Below, piece by piece: positions 46,437-57,395 of a stretch of 64,000 nt of DNA; position 1 is the stretch's first letter; the number at the start of each line of letters is the position of its first letter. The translations under genes were made by a program, and so were the position numbers. The DNA comes from Argentina anserina (lineage: Eukaryota > Streptophyta > Magnoliopsida > Rosales > Rosaceae), in assembly GCF_933775445.1 (NCBI RefSeq), contig NC_065873.1:5146001-5210000 (forward strand), written 5' to 3'. A model generated the notes under the pieces. It had not been told where the DNA came from and ran no database searches. It worked only from the letters and a program-made list of their open reading frames with translations.

Positions 46437-46524
46437 GGTGTTTCTGTAGCCTTTGAGGCTCACACATCGAGAACTAAACCTAACTTGGAATACCTCCTTG
46501 CCTGGTGCCCTAGCCTTCAATACA

Positions 46525-47373
46525 ATGGCAGCAAATAGCTATAGTACTTTTACCTTTCTTCTTGTTCTTATGGGAGCTTTACTCCCCCTCCTAACTGAGT
46601 CCCGCCAGCTGCATACGGCCAAGGCGGCAATAGGCGTTGATGAGCTTAGAACCTACCTTACAGCTTTTGGATATCTTTCCAAGGGCTCCACCACTGATGA
46701 ACAGCAGCAGCAACACCTCTTAGAATCTGCACTAAAGACGTACCAAAGAACCTACAAGTTAAAGGTTACTGGCAAGCTGGATTCCGACACAATGGAACTG
46801 CTAAGCACGCCGCGATGTGGAGTGCCTGATCATAATCTCATCAATGGTACTACTCAAAAGGGTTCCCATCAAGCCCTCTATAAACTCGGATCTACATTAT
46901 GGCCACCCACAATGTACCATCTCCCATACTTAATCTCCCAAGGAGATATTCCCGCCATAGGATACGACGCTTTGGCTCAAGCAGCTGCTCAAGCATTTGC
47001 AATATGGGCTGCAGTTTCCAACTTTACATTTACAGAAGTCGGACTAGATAAACCCTATAACCTTGACCTTAGCTTTCGACTTGGTGAGCATGGAGATGGC
47101 GAACCCTTTGATGGTCCACATGGGGTATTAGCGCATGCTTTCTCCCCCACGCGTGGACTTCTGCATTTTGATGCAGATGAGAATTGGAGTTTGGCACCAA
47201 AACCGGACCAGATTGACTTGGTATACACAGCTCTACATGAAATAGGTCATCTTCTTGGACTTGCTCACAGTGAGAATCCTGATGCAGTAATGTATGCTAC
47301 CATAAAGCCAGGTGCTCACTCGAGGGTTTTGCACGCCGATGATATTGCTGCTATACATGCTATGTACTCTTAA
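46525..47373 (+). CDS. Matrix metalloproteinase (plant MMP, M10A)
   Basis: Intronless, as usual for plant MMPs, with 282 residues from ATG 46525 (the frame stays open to an ATG at 46453). Residues about 6-24 form a signal peptide (FTFLLVLMGALLPLL). The propeptide has the peptidoglycan-binding-like fold region and the cysteine switch PRCGVPD (96-102), whose Cys holds the catalytic zinc until activation. The catalytic domain follows, with HEIGHLLGLAH (238-248: three zinc histidines and the catalytic glutamate) and the Met-turn VMYA (255-258). It ends soon after AAIHAMYS, so the C-terminal hydrophobic or GPI-anchor tail of several plant MMPs is absent. It should be a secreted, soluble protease of the cell wall space, a class linked to growth and defence. 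All key residues are present. Confidence 0.92.
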   Translation: MAANSYSTFTFLLVLMGALLPLLTESRQLHTAKAAIGVDELRTYLTAFGYLSKGSTTDEQQQQHLLESALKTYQRTYKLKVTGKLDSDTMELLSTPRCGVPDHNLINGTTQKGSHQALYKLGSTLWPPTMYHLPYLISQGDIPAIGYDALAQAAAQAFAIWAAVSNFTFTEVGLDKPYNLDLSFRLGEHGDGEPFDGPHGVLAHAFSPTRGLLHFDADENWSLAPKPDQIDLVYTALHEIGHLLGLAHSENPDAVMYATIKPGAHSRVLHADDIAAIHAMYS

Positions 47374-47509
47374 TTATTCATTGCATCTGCTCCTTTCTTT
47401 CTATTTTTTAGCACCTTTTTTTTTGGGTCAAGTTTTCGAACGAATATTAATAAAGTTTCTATCGATTTTGTTTCAAAAGATATCCTATACATCTCTAGAG
47501 CAGTGATAT

Positions 47510-49110
47510 CAAGTATCACAAATTTAGGCCTCAAAGGTCTTAATTATATGGGTAAGTCTAGTCATATAGACACATCATATCAATTCCAAAACTATATAAC
47601 ATAATCCTTAAGTAAAAAAAAGACCATCAAATCATTTTCAAATATAATGGTTATTATTTTTTTGAAAATATGTAATGGTTATAATTTGTTCTTTACATTT
47701 GACTTTTATTTTTATTTAATTAAATTTGATTGATTAATGATAATTTCTTACCTCTTCAGTTACAAGGATTTCATGAATTTAATTAATATCTTAATATATT
47801 TTTTGTTCCATATATTTAGATTTTGTTTTTACTTTTTTAAATTTTACTAACTAGTGTAACTGTGCAAGGAAATAAATCTTTCATGATTAAGGTAGAATTT
47901 CATCATGAATTTTGTTAAAATTACACAATATATTTAATGCGAATATATAGATGAATCATATATAGGGCCTTTATATATGTGTATATTCATATGTATTCAC
48001 ATATTCGAAATCATTTAAAAAAATATTTTTTAATCATCTTTTTTTGGGAGTTTATTTGGTGTGTTTTATTTTTTAAATCGAAGAAAAAAAAGTAGAAGAA
48101 CAAATTTGAGAAACATATAGGGGTGTTCTATTTGCACCTTCAAAATTACTTTTTATACCTCCATTACTTATTGTACCTCCATTTTACTTTTAACTAAAAA
48201 ATCTAAATACACTTCCTCTTGTCTACCGAAATGTCCTCCAATTTCTCTTATATCTACAATGGGTGTAGATCATGTAAACTCTGCACAAAAAATCAAAATC
48301 TTTATTTCTCTCTATGAGAATGGCTACCAAAACCGTCAGAGCTCTTCTGGCCTTGGTTTTGACCATGAGAGAAGGATGTAATCAGCACGTTGGATCTCTT
48401 TTACAATTCTTGGATCAATGCATCCACACTTCTATTGTGCAGCAAAATAAAAAGAACATAGAGCATAATAGAATAGTAATCGCACACCAGGGTTTTTAAG
48501 AAGATGCTTTTGATCAAAGATGATTGATCGAGAATAGAGTTCGAGTATTACTAGCAAGACTATTGAATCATCCCAAGGGACAATGTCCACTTTGAGTTCT
48601 ACTTACAATTACGGGCATGAGACCAATTATAGCAAGATTTGATCCTCATAGTATGCTAAATCAATCATCAACAAATTGTAGAAAAATTTGAACTGCACAA
48701 GGTTAATATAATGTATAATGTTGACGAAGAAGATGAAATAGTTTCACTCTCACAAATTTAAAAAGAAAAATAGCATATTTGTACTTATATGTCTTTTCAT
48801 GTCAATCGATAAGGTCAAACAAATATAGGAAAATGACAGAGGTGTGCAAAGTACTTTTGAATGTGCAAATAGAACTCCCCAAACATATATATTGAGACAA
48901 AAAACAAAACTCAAATGTAGGGAATAAATTATAAACATTAGATATTAAAAAAAATAATGATAATAACTATTAGATTTGAAAAAGATTTGACAGTTTTTTT
49001 TACTTAACAATGGTATTGTATAAATTTTTGAAAAAAAATTATATGATGTGTCTATGTAACTAGACTTGACACATAGAATTAAGACCTTTGAGGCCTAAAA
49101 TTTTGATGCC
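47510..49110. mobile_element. Outer inverted-repeat DNA element (about 1.6 kb)
   Basis: TTTAGGCCTCAAAGGTCTTA at 47523 and onward to CACATCATAT (47580) is mirrored at 49041-49100 by ATATGATGTGTCTATG through AAGACCTTTGAGGCCTAAA. The arms are about 60 bp with few mismatches, near the outer limits of the element. The boundaries are within about 10 bp. No transposase is encoded, and a second inverted-repeat element lies inside. Confidence 0.75.
48119..48890. mobile_element. Inner inverted-repeat element nested in the outer one
   Basis: The left end GGGGTGTTCTATTTGCACCT, then TCAAAATTACTTT, is mirrored on the right by AAAGTACTTTTGAATG then GTGCAAATAGAACTCCCC. The element is about 770 bp. A 61-codon frame at 48314-48499 inside it has no recognisable domain and is probably not a gene. 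Confidence 0.72.
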
Positions 49111-49570
49111 AACAATTATTTTCAATCTTTCTATCCCTCTAGTGTAAAGCTAAGACCCTTTCTTGGCTCACCGCGAGACTTACCTTATGTTCTCAGTAGT
49201 GTCCATTGTAAATAAACAAATATATACATATTATAAATATTACCTTTAAATAACTCATCTGCCATGCATGCGATTCTAAACCAGAAGACGATTCGAATGC
49301 CTTTTGCCTCGACTACAACAAAGCCAACTTACTTAGCAGTTAGCACAATGTCGATCGATGATATTATCCGGTGCGAAAAGTACTGCTAAAATGATCTAAG
49401 CAGATAATCAAATGTCAAACATATGAAAAGTACTCTACCAACATACAGATTGATGACCACAAATGTAATACCCTAAATTTTCAGGTTTGCTTCGTATAAA
49501 TTCTTGTAAGTTATTTAACTTGGAGATTGAATAAAATCGCATATTTTATTTTCTCGTCGATGTCAAACAA

Positions 49571-52500
49571 TGTAATAACCCTAAATTTCAAACAATATTA
49601 GTTTGATTTGAATTCTATAAAATTTCGAATTTTAATTAGAATGAATGTGTTTGGTTGCGACGTTATTAAACGAGAAAGGAAACGTTCTCAGAACGTTCAA
49701 TTTGAAAAACGTTACAATTCCGTAACGTTTATATCGACTTTTATTCCGTCACTCGGTTGCGAAAACTTCCTTCACGAAAGTTGTAGAGCTCGTCGATACG
49801 AGTTCGTGGATATGTGACGCGTTTGAATCGGACGTTGTATGTAGAAGTTATTATTGACGGAAGATAGTTTCCGATTTTAAGGGGGTATAAAAGGACATTT
49901 TGTGAAGTAGGGTTTCTATTTTCAGAAACCCTCTTCTCTCTTCTCTCTCTTCCGCCGCCCCTCTCTGTTTCTCTCTCTCTTTCCTTTCTTCCTCCCGAGC
50001 TCTCTCTCTCTCTCTCTCACTCTCTCTGTTTCTCTCTCTCTCTCTCTCTCTCTCGCTCTCTCGGGTTGATAGAGCCCTTGAGTCGATATCCCTCTCCGAT
50101 CTCCGCCCTGACCTTCGAAGCTTGCACCGCCGCTCCTACGGCCTTGCGAGCTCCGCAGCAAGCAACCCCGAGCTTCCCCCCCCCCCCCCCCCGCACCGTG
50201 CCTCACTGCCTCGAGCATCGCCGCTGCACCACGCATCATCATCGTCATCGCCACGCATCGTCATCGCCGCTGCATCTCCTACTTGGCACCACCTATAATC
50301 GGAGGGGAACCAAACGCCGCACCTCACCTCATCTTGACTCAAACACGATTGATTCCGAGACTATCGAGACGTCGATTAGGTGAGGGCTTGATTTTATTTG
50401 GTTGTGTTGATTGTTGTTGTGAATTTGGTTTGAATCGGAGGTGAATTGATGGAGGATCGGAGGAGGAGGAGAGTTAGGGATGCCGCCGCCTTAGGCGGTG
50501 CGTGTGGAGGAGTGGGGTGGCGTAGGGGCTGCCTAGGATCGGAGGAAGGAAGAGGGGAGAAAGGAGGAGGATTTTGGGGTGGTGGTGACATCACATGCGC
50601 CGGTTTTAGGCTCGGCGCGTGGGCCCCACGCGCGGCCGCCGGCGAGTGGCGCGTGTATCCCACGCGCCGCCACGTGCGGCGGTGTGAAAGTGTTTTCCGA
50701 TAGGGGTATTTTGGTAATTTACTTAAATGTAAATGTAAATTTTATTTACTACGGTAAATGTAATTAAATTTTACTTTCGGTAAATGTAAATATAAATTAC
50801 TTTCAGTAAATGTAAAAAGTAATTTGTAAAAGGTAATTAGTAAATTTTATTTACTGAGATTGTATTTACCTTTAAATAGTACGTATACGTACAGAAATAC
50901 GTATTAATATTTATACGTACAGAAATACGTATATAATATTTATACGTACAGAAATACGTATATAATATTTATACGTACAGAAATAGGTATTAATATTTAT
51001 ACGTACAGAAATACGTATATAATATTTATACGTACAGAAATACGTATTAATATTTATACGTACAGAAATACGTATTAATATTTATACGTACAGAAATACG
51101 TATTAATATTTATACGTACAGAAAACCGTAACAGTGAACAGTAACTTCGTAAAACCGAAAATTGCTGAACAGTAACCGATTATTACTGTTTCGGCATTTA
51201 AAGGTTTACGAAACGATTCTAAATTCTTTTCTTATCTTTTCAATGTGATCGTTAAATCGAGGAAATGAACTATCATCGGGAATTGTGGAATTACGCTCGA
51301 GTCGATAAGGTGAGTAAATTCTCACATATTTACGAATCTACCCTCGCGGTGATTCAAGATTTTGCAAGAGTTTTTAATAATGAATTACAACATGTATACA
51401 ATTTAGTGGATTACATATATACTGTATAATGGTAATAAATACATATATATATATATATATAGTTCGTTATATTATATACTGTTATTAATTCATTAGAAAT
51501 GGTCATTTCGATGACAGAAGTTTGTGTATTGAGCATGTGTGGTGAAATATGACATGTATAAGATATAGTGGACTATATATGCATTGTATAAATGGTAAAT
51601 AAGTACGAATATATATAGTTTGCTATATAATATACTGTTATGATTTTATTGTGAGTGTATTGAGCATGTGATTTGAATTGTACAATATGATGTGAGATTA
51701 TTGTACGTGATTTTTAACATTGAGATTGTTAAAATGTGAATTATCTTCGGACCTGATTTTTGGTACAATATGATGTGAGATTATTGTACGTGTTTGGCAA
51801 GTCGAAACCTAGCCTTTGGCCGGGCGAAAGTTACGATACAGTTAGAGCTCTAGTCTGTCTGCCTTAGTACTGCATGTGAGGTAACGGGTGGTTATCTGCT
51901 CATGGGTACTCAGTTTATTTTGGGATGTTGGGTAGCGGGTGGCTATCTAATATCAGCGGTGTATTACGAGAGGGGCAACAGATGTGTACCAGCGTTCTTG
52001 GTACCCGGATTATAAATGCATTGGGTAACCAGAAGGGTTACTTAATTTTCTCATGAGCGTTTCTTTTCATATTTCTTTGGGACAACCAGATGGGCTGTCC
52101 ATTGACTCATGAGGGCATTTATATTTGTTGTTTTGTGATCATTCGTATATTTTGATATGCGAATTATATTTTGATTTTACTCATACGAGATATAAGCTTA
52201 CCGGGTTTGTGTTTACAATCCCGGTGCACCAATTCGATGGTGTAGGGGATAATTCCGGAGGTGCTGATTAGTGGAGGTTGAGTGACGACTACAGAGGCTC
52301 GAAGTCGTTCGGATCCTACTTGTGGTGATATTTTAGCATGGATTCGTGTGTGAGGAGTTGTGTAATTTCATTTGTGAGATTTGTGTGTGATTTGTGAGGA
52401 TTATTACATTTCCATTTTGTGTATGGATTATAATTTGGGTTGTAATAATTGGTTGTCTGAGTTGTATTGAGAACTCAGAATTGATCCGCTGTTACACTTT

Positions 52501-52586
52501 AATGATTTCGATTTATTTGAGATTATTTTGTGTTTAACGACTTTAGAATTTTGAGTTTTTAAGCTCGAAATTTTAGGGTCGTTACA
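49571..52586 (+). mobile_element. 5' LTR of the complete element (3016 bp)
   Basis: TGTAATAACCC to GGTCGTTACA. A TATA box, TATAAAAGG, at 49886-49894 would start transcription near 49920. A long CT-dinucleotide tract (about 49930-50060) and a C run (about 50176-50192) are longer than in the 3' LTR. An array of a roughly 28-bp TACGTACAGAAATACGTAT unit occupies 50880-51125. Frames inside (for example 50066-50703) are not genes. Confidence 0.95.
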
Positions 52587-52588
52587 GT

Positions 52589-52600
52589 TGGTATCAGAGC
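52589..52600 (+). other. Primer-binding site (initiator tRNA-Met type)
   Basis: TGGTATCAGAGC, two bases after the 5' LTR, complementary to the 3' end of plant initiator methionine tRNA. It is where minus-strand DNA synthesis would begin. Confidence 0.93.
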
Positions 52601-52872
52601 CTAAGTGCGTATTTGGCGATTATCAATATCATCCGGGAGCGATGATCCGACTGCTGGCGGACACCCATCACATGCTCCTCGGTATTGATATGTCGTCGGG
52701 TACGCGAGAGTGTTTTAGGAGCCATACCTAATGGTTTGGTCCTCCGAGAAGTATCGTGATGATACTTCGATGATTCATCTTATCCTGAAATTCATGTTAT
52801 TACCTATTGAATCTGTTTTAGTTGAATTCGAGATTCACAAGTATTGACTAAGTGTTTCGTTGTTTGAAGGTG

Positions 52873-55851
52873 ATGAACGCTGATAAGGGCCGAGGACAGG
52901 GCCGAGGACGGGCGAGAGGCCGAGGTCGAGGTAGGACCACAGGCCGAGTCCGCAACGTGGAGAACCTTTATGAGGAGGCTGCTCCACAGGAAGAGCAGGT
53001 AGGCCGAGGTCGAGGTAGGACCACAGGTCGAGTCCGCAACGTGGAGAACCTTTATGAGGAGGCTGCTCCACAGGAGGAGCAGGTTGAGCCAGCTCCTGCG
53101 GTTAGAGATGACGGTCGAGTGTTGAAGCTGATCAAGCATATTAGTGCACTGTCAGCTCCGACCTTTCATGGGGGACTAGATCATATGGTAGCTGACCATT
53201 GGATCGAGGGTATGGAGACTTATTTTGAGATGATAGAGTACACAGAGATTGAGAAGAGAAAGATAGCTACATTCTTTCTCAAGGGTGATGCTCTAGATTG
53301 GTGGAAGAGCATGAGACAGACTGTGGATGTGTCTACATTCACATGGGGAGGTTTCACCACCATATTCCGAGAGAAGTATTTTCCAGCCTCAGTACAGGAG
53401 GATTTAGAGTTGGAGTTTCTAGCATTGGTACAGGGAGACATGACCATTAGAGAGTATGATGCTCGATTCTCGCAGCTGTATCGGTATGTCAGGCCTATGG
53501 GTACGACTGCTTTAGCTCAGAAGTATCTACGTGGGCTGAAACAAGAGTACAAGACCATGATATCAGTCCTTTGCCTGACTACCAGGGAGCAGATATTTGA
53601 GAGTGCCATGAGCTTGGAGCAAGCAGAGAAGACTCAAGCAGGTGATGTGGGGAACAGAGATGCAAAGGGGAAAGGCAAGGCAATCTATACAGGCAGCGAG
53701 CACTCAGGGCCGAAGGATAGGTCATGGAAGAGGCCAAGACCCCACTATCAGGCCCCGACAAGGGCGCCACCCCTAGCTATCAGAGCAGCACCAGTCAGAC
53801 CATTAGCAACAGTGAGGTGTTATGGCTGCAATGAGATGGGACATTACGCCTCAGCATGTCCGAAACCGAAGAGAGCAGGCTGCCACCGGTGCGGGCAAGT
53901 GGGACACATAGCTCGAGATTGTACCCGACCACTTCAGGGTAGGCAGGAACGGCCGCAGAGACAGCTACCAGCGGGCCAAGCTAGAGTGTTCGCAGTGGGC
54001 CAGCGAGACACAGGAGTGGAAGGTACATTATCACTGTTTGACTACCTTGCTAGAGTGTTGTTTGATACGGGAGCATCGCACTCATTCATTGCTAGTTCAG
54101 TAGTAGAAATGCTAGGATTGATTCCTACACCCCTTGGGGACGCCTTATGTGTCACTTCACCCCTTGGAGTGTCACTTGAGTTAGAGACAATCTGCAAAGC
54201 TTGTCCTATTTTGATTGGAAGTAGAGAGTTCTCTGCTTCGTTGATTGTGATTCCGGACCACACTTATGATGTGATCTTGGGGATTGATTGGTTGAGACCA
54301 CAGCATGCTGTGATTGATTGTTTTGACATGGTAGTGTCCTTTCATATACCCGGAGAGCCAGTGTTTCATTATCGTTGCCTCAAGTCTGATAACGCCATGA
54401 AATCAGGAGTTTTGGCACATGTGGAGTCAGTGGATCAGAAAGTATCTCTCGCAGACGTTGTGGTAGTATCTGAGTTTGGTGAAGTGTTCCAAGAGATACC
54501 GGGGCTACCTCCTCGAAGAGTGGTAGATTTCTGCATTGATGTAGTACCCGGTATAGCACTTGTGTCAAAGGCGCCATATAGAATGGGGCAGAATGAACTT
54601 AAGGAGCTAAAGGTGCAGATCGATGAGCTATTAGACCAAGGGTTCATTAGACCTAGTGTTTCACCTTGGGGAGCACCTGTTTTGTTCGTAAAGAAGAAAG
54701 ATGGTTCTCTGCGGTTATGTGTGGACTACAGAGAGCTGAACAAGGTGACCATCAAGAATAGGTATCCCTTACCTAGGATTGATGACTTGTTCGATCAGCT
54801 CAAAGGTGCTACGATGTTCTCTAAGATTGATTTGAGATCCAGTTATCATCAACTCAGAGTGAAGGAAGAAGATATATCGAAGACAGCCTTCAGGACCCGG
54901 TATGGACATTATGAGTTTGTCGTCATGCCATTTGGTCTAACGAATGCACCAGCTGTCTTTTTGAGTTTGATGAACCAAGTATTTAGCCCGTACTTGGATG
55001 AGTTTGTTGTGGTGTTTGTGGATGACATTCTGATATACTCCAAGACACAAGAAGAACATGTGGTGCATCTGAGAACAGTGTTGCAGACCTTGAAGGAGGC
55101 GAGACTGTATGCCAAGCTAGAGAAGTGTGAGTTCTGGAAAGAAGAGGTCAAATTCCTTAGTCATGTTGTCTCAAAAGATGGAGTACTAGTGGACCCGTCA
55201 AAGGTAGAGGCAGTAAAGAATTGGAGTCGTCCAAAGAACCCTACAGAGATATGTAGTTTCCTCGGTTTGGCAGGATACTACAGGAGGTTTATCGAGGGGT
55301 TTTCTAGTATTGCATCTTCATTGACCAAGTTGACCAAGAAAGATACTCCGTTCGTGTGGACGGATGCATGTGAGGAAGCATTCAGCAAACTAAAGACTAG
55401 ACTGACCACAGCTCCAGTATTGACGATTCCTTCTAGTGGTGGTGGCTATGTCATTTACAGTGATGCTTCGCTCCAAGGTTTGGGTTGTGTGTTGATGCAG
55501 CATGGAGGAGTTGTCGCTTATGGCTCAAGACAGTTGAAGATTCATGAGAAGAATTATCCGACACACGACCTAGAGCTTGCGGCAGTTGTGTTTGCCTTGA
55601 AGATTTGGAGACATTACTTGTATGGAGAGAAGTTTCAACTCTTTTCAGATCATAAGAGTTTGAAGTACTTGTTTTCTCAGAAGGAGCTGAACATGAGGCA
55701 GAGGAGATGGATGGAACTCCTCAAGGACTATGACTTCACATTAGAGTACCACCCGGGGAAGGCAAATGTGGTTGCCGATGCCTTGAGCAGGAAACCGAGA
55801 GGTGTGGTGGCCTCACTTATGGTTCATGCTCGAAACTGCATCGGAGTTTGA
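52873..55851 (+). CDS. gag-pol of the Ty3/gypsy element, N-terminal part (gag, protease, RT, RNase H)
   Basis: The first ATG is at 52873, although the frame stays open from 52852. A Gly/Arg-rich start holds an 84-bp in-frame tandem duplication (52918-53001 and 53002-53085). Then comes gag ([20 protein letters not shown]). Two CCHC knuckles lie at 53818-53922. The protease has DTGAS at 54064-54078. RT has [20 protein letters not shown] and the catalytic FVDD (55015-55026). RNase H has [10 protein letters not shown] and [11 protein letters not shown], ending near 55790. The frame ends at TGA 55849-55851. Coding continues in another reading frame, so a frameshift lies at about 55810-55840, at the RNase H-integrase junction. 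Confidence 0.93.
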   Translation: MNADKGRGQGRGRARGRGRGRTTGRVRNVENLYEEAAPQEEQVGRGRGRTTGRVRNVENLYEEAAPQEEQVEPAPAVRDDGRVLKLIKHISALSAPTFHGGLDHMVADHWIEGMETYFEMIEYTEIEKRKIATFFLKGDALDWWKSMRQTVDVSTFTWGGFTTIFREKYFPASVQEDLELEFLALVQGDMTIREYDARFSQLYRYVRPMGTTALAQKYLRGLKQEYKTMISVLCLTTREQIFESAMSLEQAEKTQAGDVGNRDAKGKGKAIYTGSEHSGPKDRSWKRPRPHYQAPTRAPPLAIRAAPVRPLATVRCYGCNEMGHYASACPKPKRAGCHRCGQVGHIARDCTRPLQGRQERPQRQLPAGQARVFAVGQRDTGVEGTLSLFDYLARVLFDTGASHSFIASSVVEMLGLIPTPLGDALCVTSPLGVSLELETICKACPILIGSREFSASLIVIPDHTYDVILGIDWLRPQHAVIDCFDMVVSFHIPGEPVFHYRCLKSDNAMKSGVLAHVESVDQKVSLADVVVVSEFGEVFQEIPGLPPRRVVDFCIDVVPGIALVSKAPYRMGQNELKELKVQIDELLDQGFIRPSVSPWGAPVLFVKKKDGSLRLCVDYRELNKVTIKNRYPLPRIDDLFDQLKGATMFSKIDLRSSYHQLRVKEEDISKTAFRTRYGHYEFVVMPFGLTNAPAVFLSLMNQVFSPYLDEFVVVFVDDILIYSKTQEEHVVHLRTVLQTLKEARLYAKLEKCEFWKEEVKFLSHVVSKDGVLVDPSKVEAVKNWSRPKNPTEICSFLGLAGYYRRFIEGFSSIASSLTKLTKKDTPFVWTDACEEAFSKLKTRLTTAPVLTIPSSGGGYVIYSDASLQGLGCVLMQHGGVVAYGSRQLKIHEKNYPTHDLELAAVVFALKIWRHYLYGEKFQLFSDHKSLKYLFSQKELNMRQRRWMELLKDYDFTLEYHPGKANVVADALSRKPRGVVASLMVHARNCIGV

Positions 55852-57355
55852 TTTAGTACCATCGGGAGGAGAACCAAGGGTCTTCCTTAGTAGTGTTACG
55901 GTGCAACCCACATTGATCACGAGGATCATACAGGGTCAGGCGCAGGATAGACTCTCACAAGCTAAGTTGGCAGATCTTGTAGTTGATACGCTTGATGAGT
56001 GCCCTTCTGAGTGGAGAGTTGGACCCGATGGAGGGTTGAGGTTTGGGGCAAGATTGTGTGTCCCAGATTGTGATGATCTTCGGGAGGAGGTCCTCCGTAC
56101 GGCACATTGTTCACGTTATACCGTTCATCCAGGGAACAACAAGATGTACAAGGACCTTTGCAGGCAATTCTGGTGGAACAGTATGAAGAAGGATGTAGCG
56201 GAGTTTGTATAGAAGTGCCTTACATGTCAACAAGTGAAAGCAGAACATCAACGACCAGCTGGCATGTTGAAACCACTGACTATTCCTCTTTGGAAGTGGG
56301 AGCAAATATCTATGGATTTTGTGACCGGATTGCCTAGATCGAAGAAGGGTCACGATGCCATATGGGTGATTGTCGATCGGTTGACGAAGTCGGCTCATTT
56401 TCTCCCTGTGTCGATGAAGTACTCAGTGGACGTGCTTGGGAAACTATATGTGGATGAGGTAGTGAGACTTCATGGTGCTCCAGTTTCTATTGTTTCCGAT
56501 AGAGATGCACGTTTCACTTCGAAGTTCTGGGGTGGTTTGCAGAAGGCGATGGGCACTACCTTGGATATGAGTACCGCTTTTCACCCTCAGACGGATGGAC
56601 AGACATAGAGGGTGAATCAGGTGATGGAAGACATGTTGAGAGCATGTGTGTTGGATTTCAAGGGTCGCTGGGAAGATCATTTGAGATTGATTGAGTTTGC
56701 CTACAACAACAGCTACCATTCTAGCATTGGCATGGCACCTTATGAGGCACTTTATGGTAGACCATGTCGATCTCCGATCTGTTGGGCCGAAGTTGGTGAT
56801 GAGGCACTGATGGGCCCAGAGGTGGTTCAGGAAACCACTGAGAAGATCTCGATCATTCGGGATAGAACCCGGACCGCACAAAGCAGACAGAAGAGCTATG
56901 CGGACTTGAAGAGGAGACATGTGGAATTTGAGATCGGTGATCATGTGTTCTTGAAAGTTTCACCCATGAGGGGTGTAGTGAGATTCGGCAAGAAGGGAAA
57001 GTTGGCACCGAGGTACGTTGGGCCCTTTGAGATACTTGAGAAGGTGGGCGAACTAGCGTATCGACTGGCCTTGCCTACTAGCATGTCGGGCGTTCACAAC
57101 GTCTTCCACATTTCCATGCTGAGGAAGTATGTACCAGATGAGTCACATGTGATCGATCATAGCACCATTGAAGTGAAGGAAAATGCCACATTTGTTGTCG
57201 AGCCGGTTCGTATCCTGGATAGATCCACAAAGAAACTCCGGAGGCGAGAAGTTGAGCTAGTCAAGGTGCTGTGGAGTCACCATGATGAGAGTGATACATC
57301 TTGGGAGCTAGAGTCAGACATGAGGACCAGATATCCACAGTTGTTTGTTGAGTGA
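55835..57355 (+). pseudogene. Integrase and chromodomain-like part of pol, disrupted
   Basis: It is in a different frame from the gag-RT part, with two in-frame TAG codons at 56210-56212 and 56606-56608. The HHCC zinc region lies around 56102-56230 (AHCSRYTVHPG, then CLTC after the first TAG). The DDE core begins at MDFVTGLP (56312), with the next acidic site in SDRDARF (about 56497) and the glutamate in YEALYGRP (about 56741). A GPF motif (RYVGPFEIL) is near 57014. The C-terminal LRRREVELVKVLW and WELESDMRTRYPQLF stretch (57230-57350) resembles the chromodomain tail of Tekay-type chromoviruses. It is not translatable as one protein as it stands, so this copy should depend on others to move. 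Confidence 0.9.
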
Positions 57356-57379
57356 GCTTGAATTTCGGGACGAAATTCC

Positions 57380-57395
57380 TTTAAGGGGGGTAGAT
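57380..57395 (+). other. Polypurine tract before the 3' LTR
   Basis: AAGGGGGG followed by TAGAT directly precedes the 3' LTR at 57396. It is the plus-strand primer site. Confidence 0.88.

Noticed and set aside
46453..46524. Upstream in-frame ATG of the MMP gene as the start
   Set aside because: It would put 24 polar residues before the signal peptide, and the TATA box at 46426 predicts transcription starting at or after it.
48314..48499. Small peptide gene
   Set aside because: It sits inside a nested inverted-repeat element and has no domain or signal peptide support.
49930..50060. GAGA-type regulatory element
   Set aside because: The CT tract is a plain microsatellite that differs in length between the two LTRs. 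No specific site can be argued.
52852..52872. Start of gag at 52852
   Set aside because: The first codon there is GTG. The first ATG in frame is 52873.
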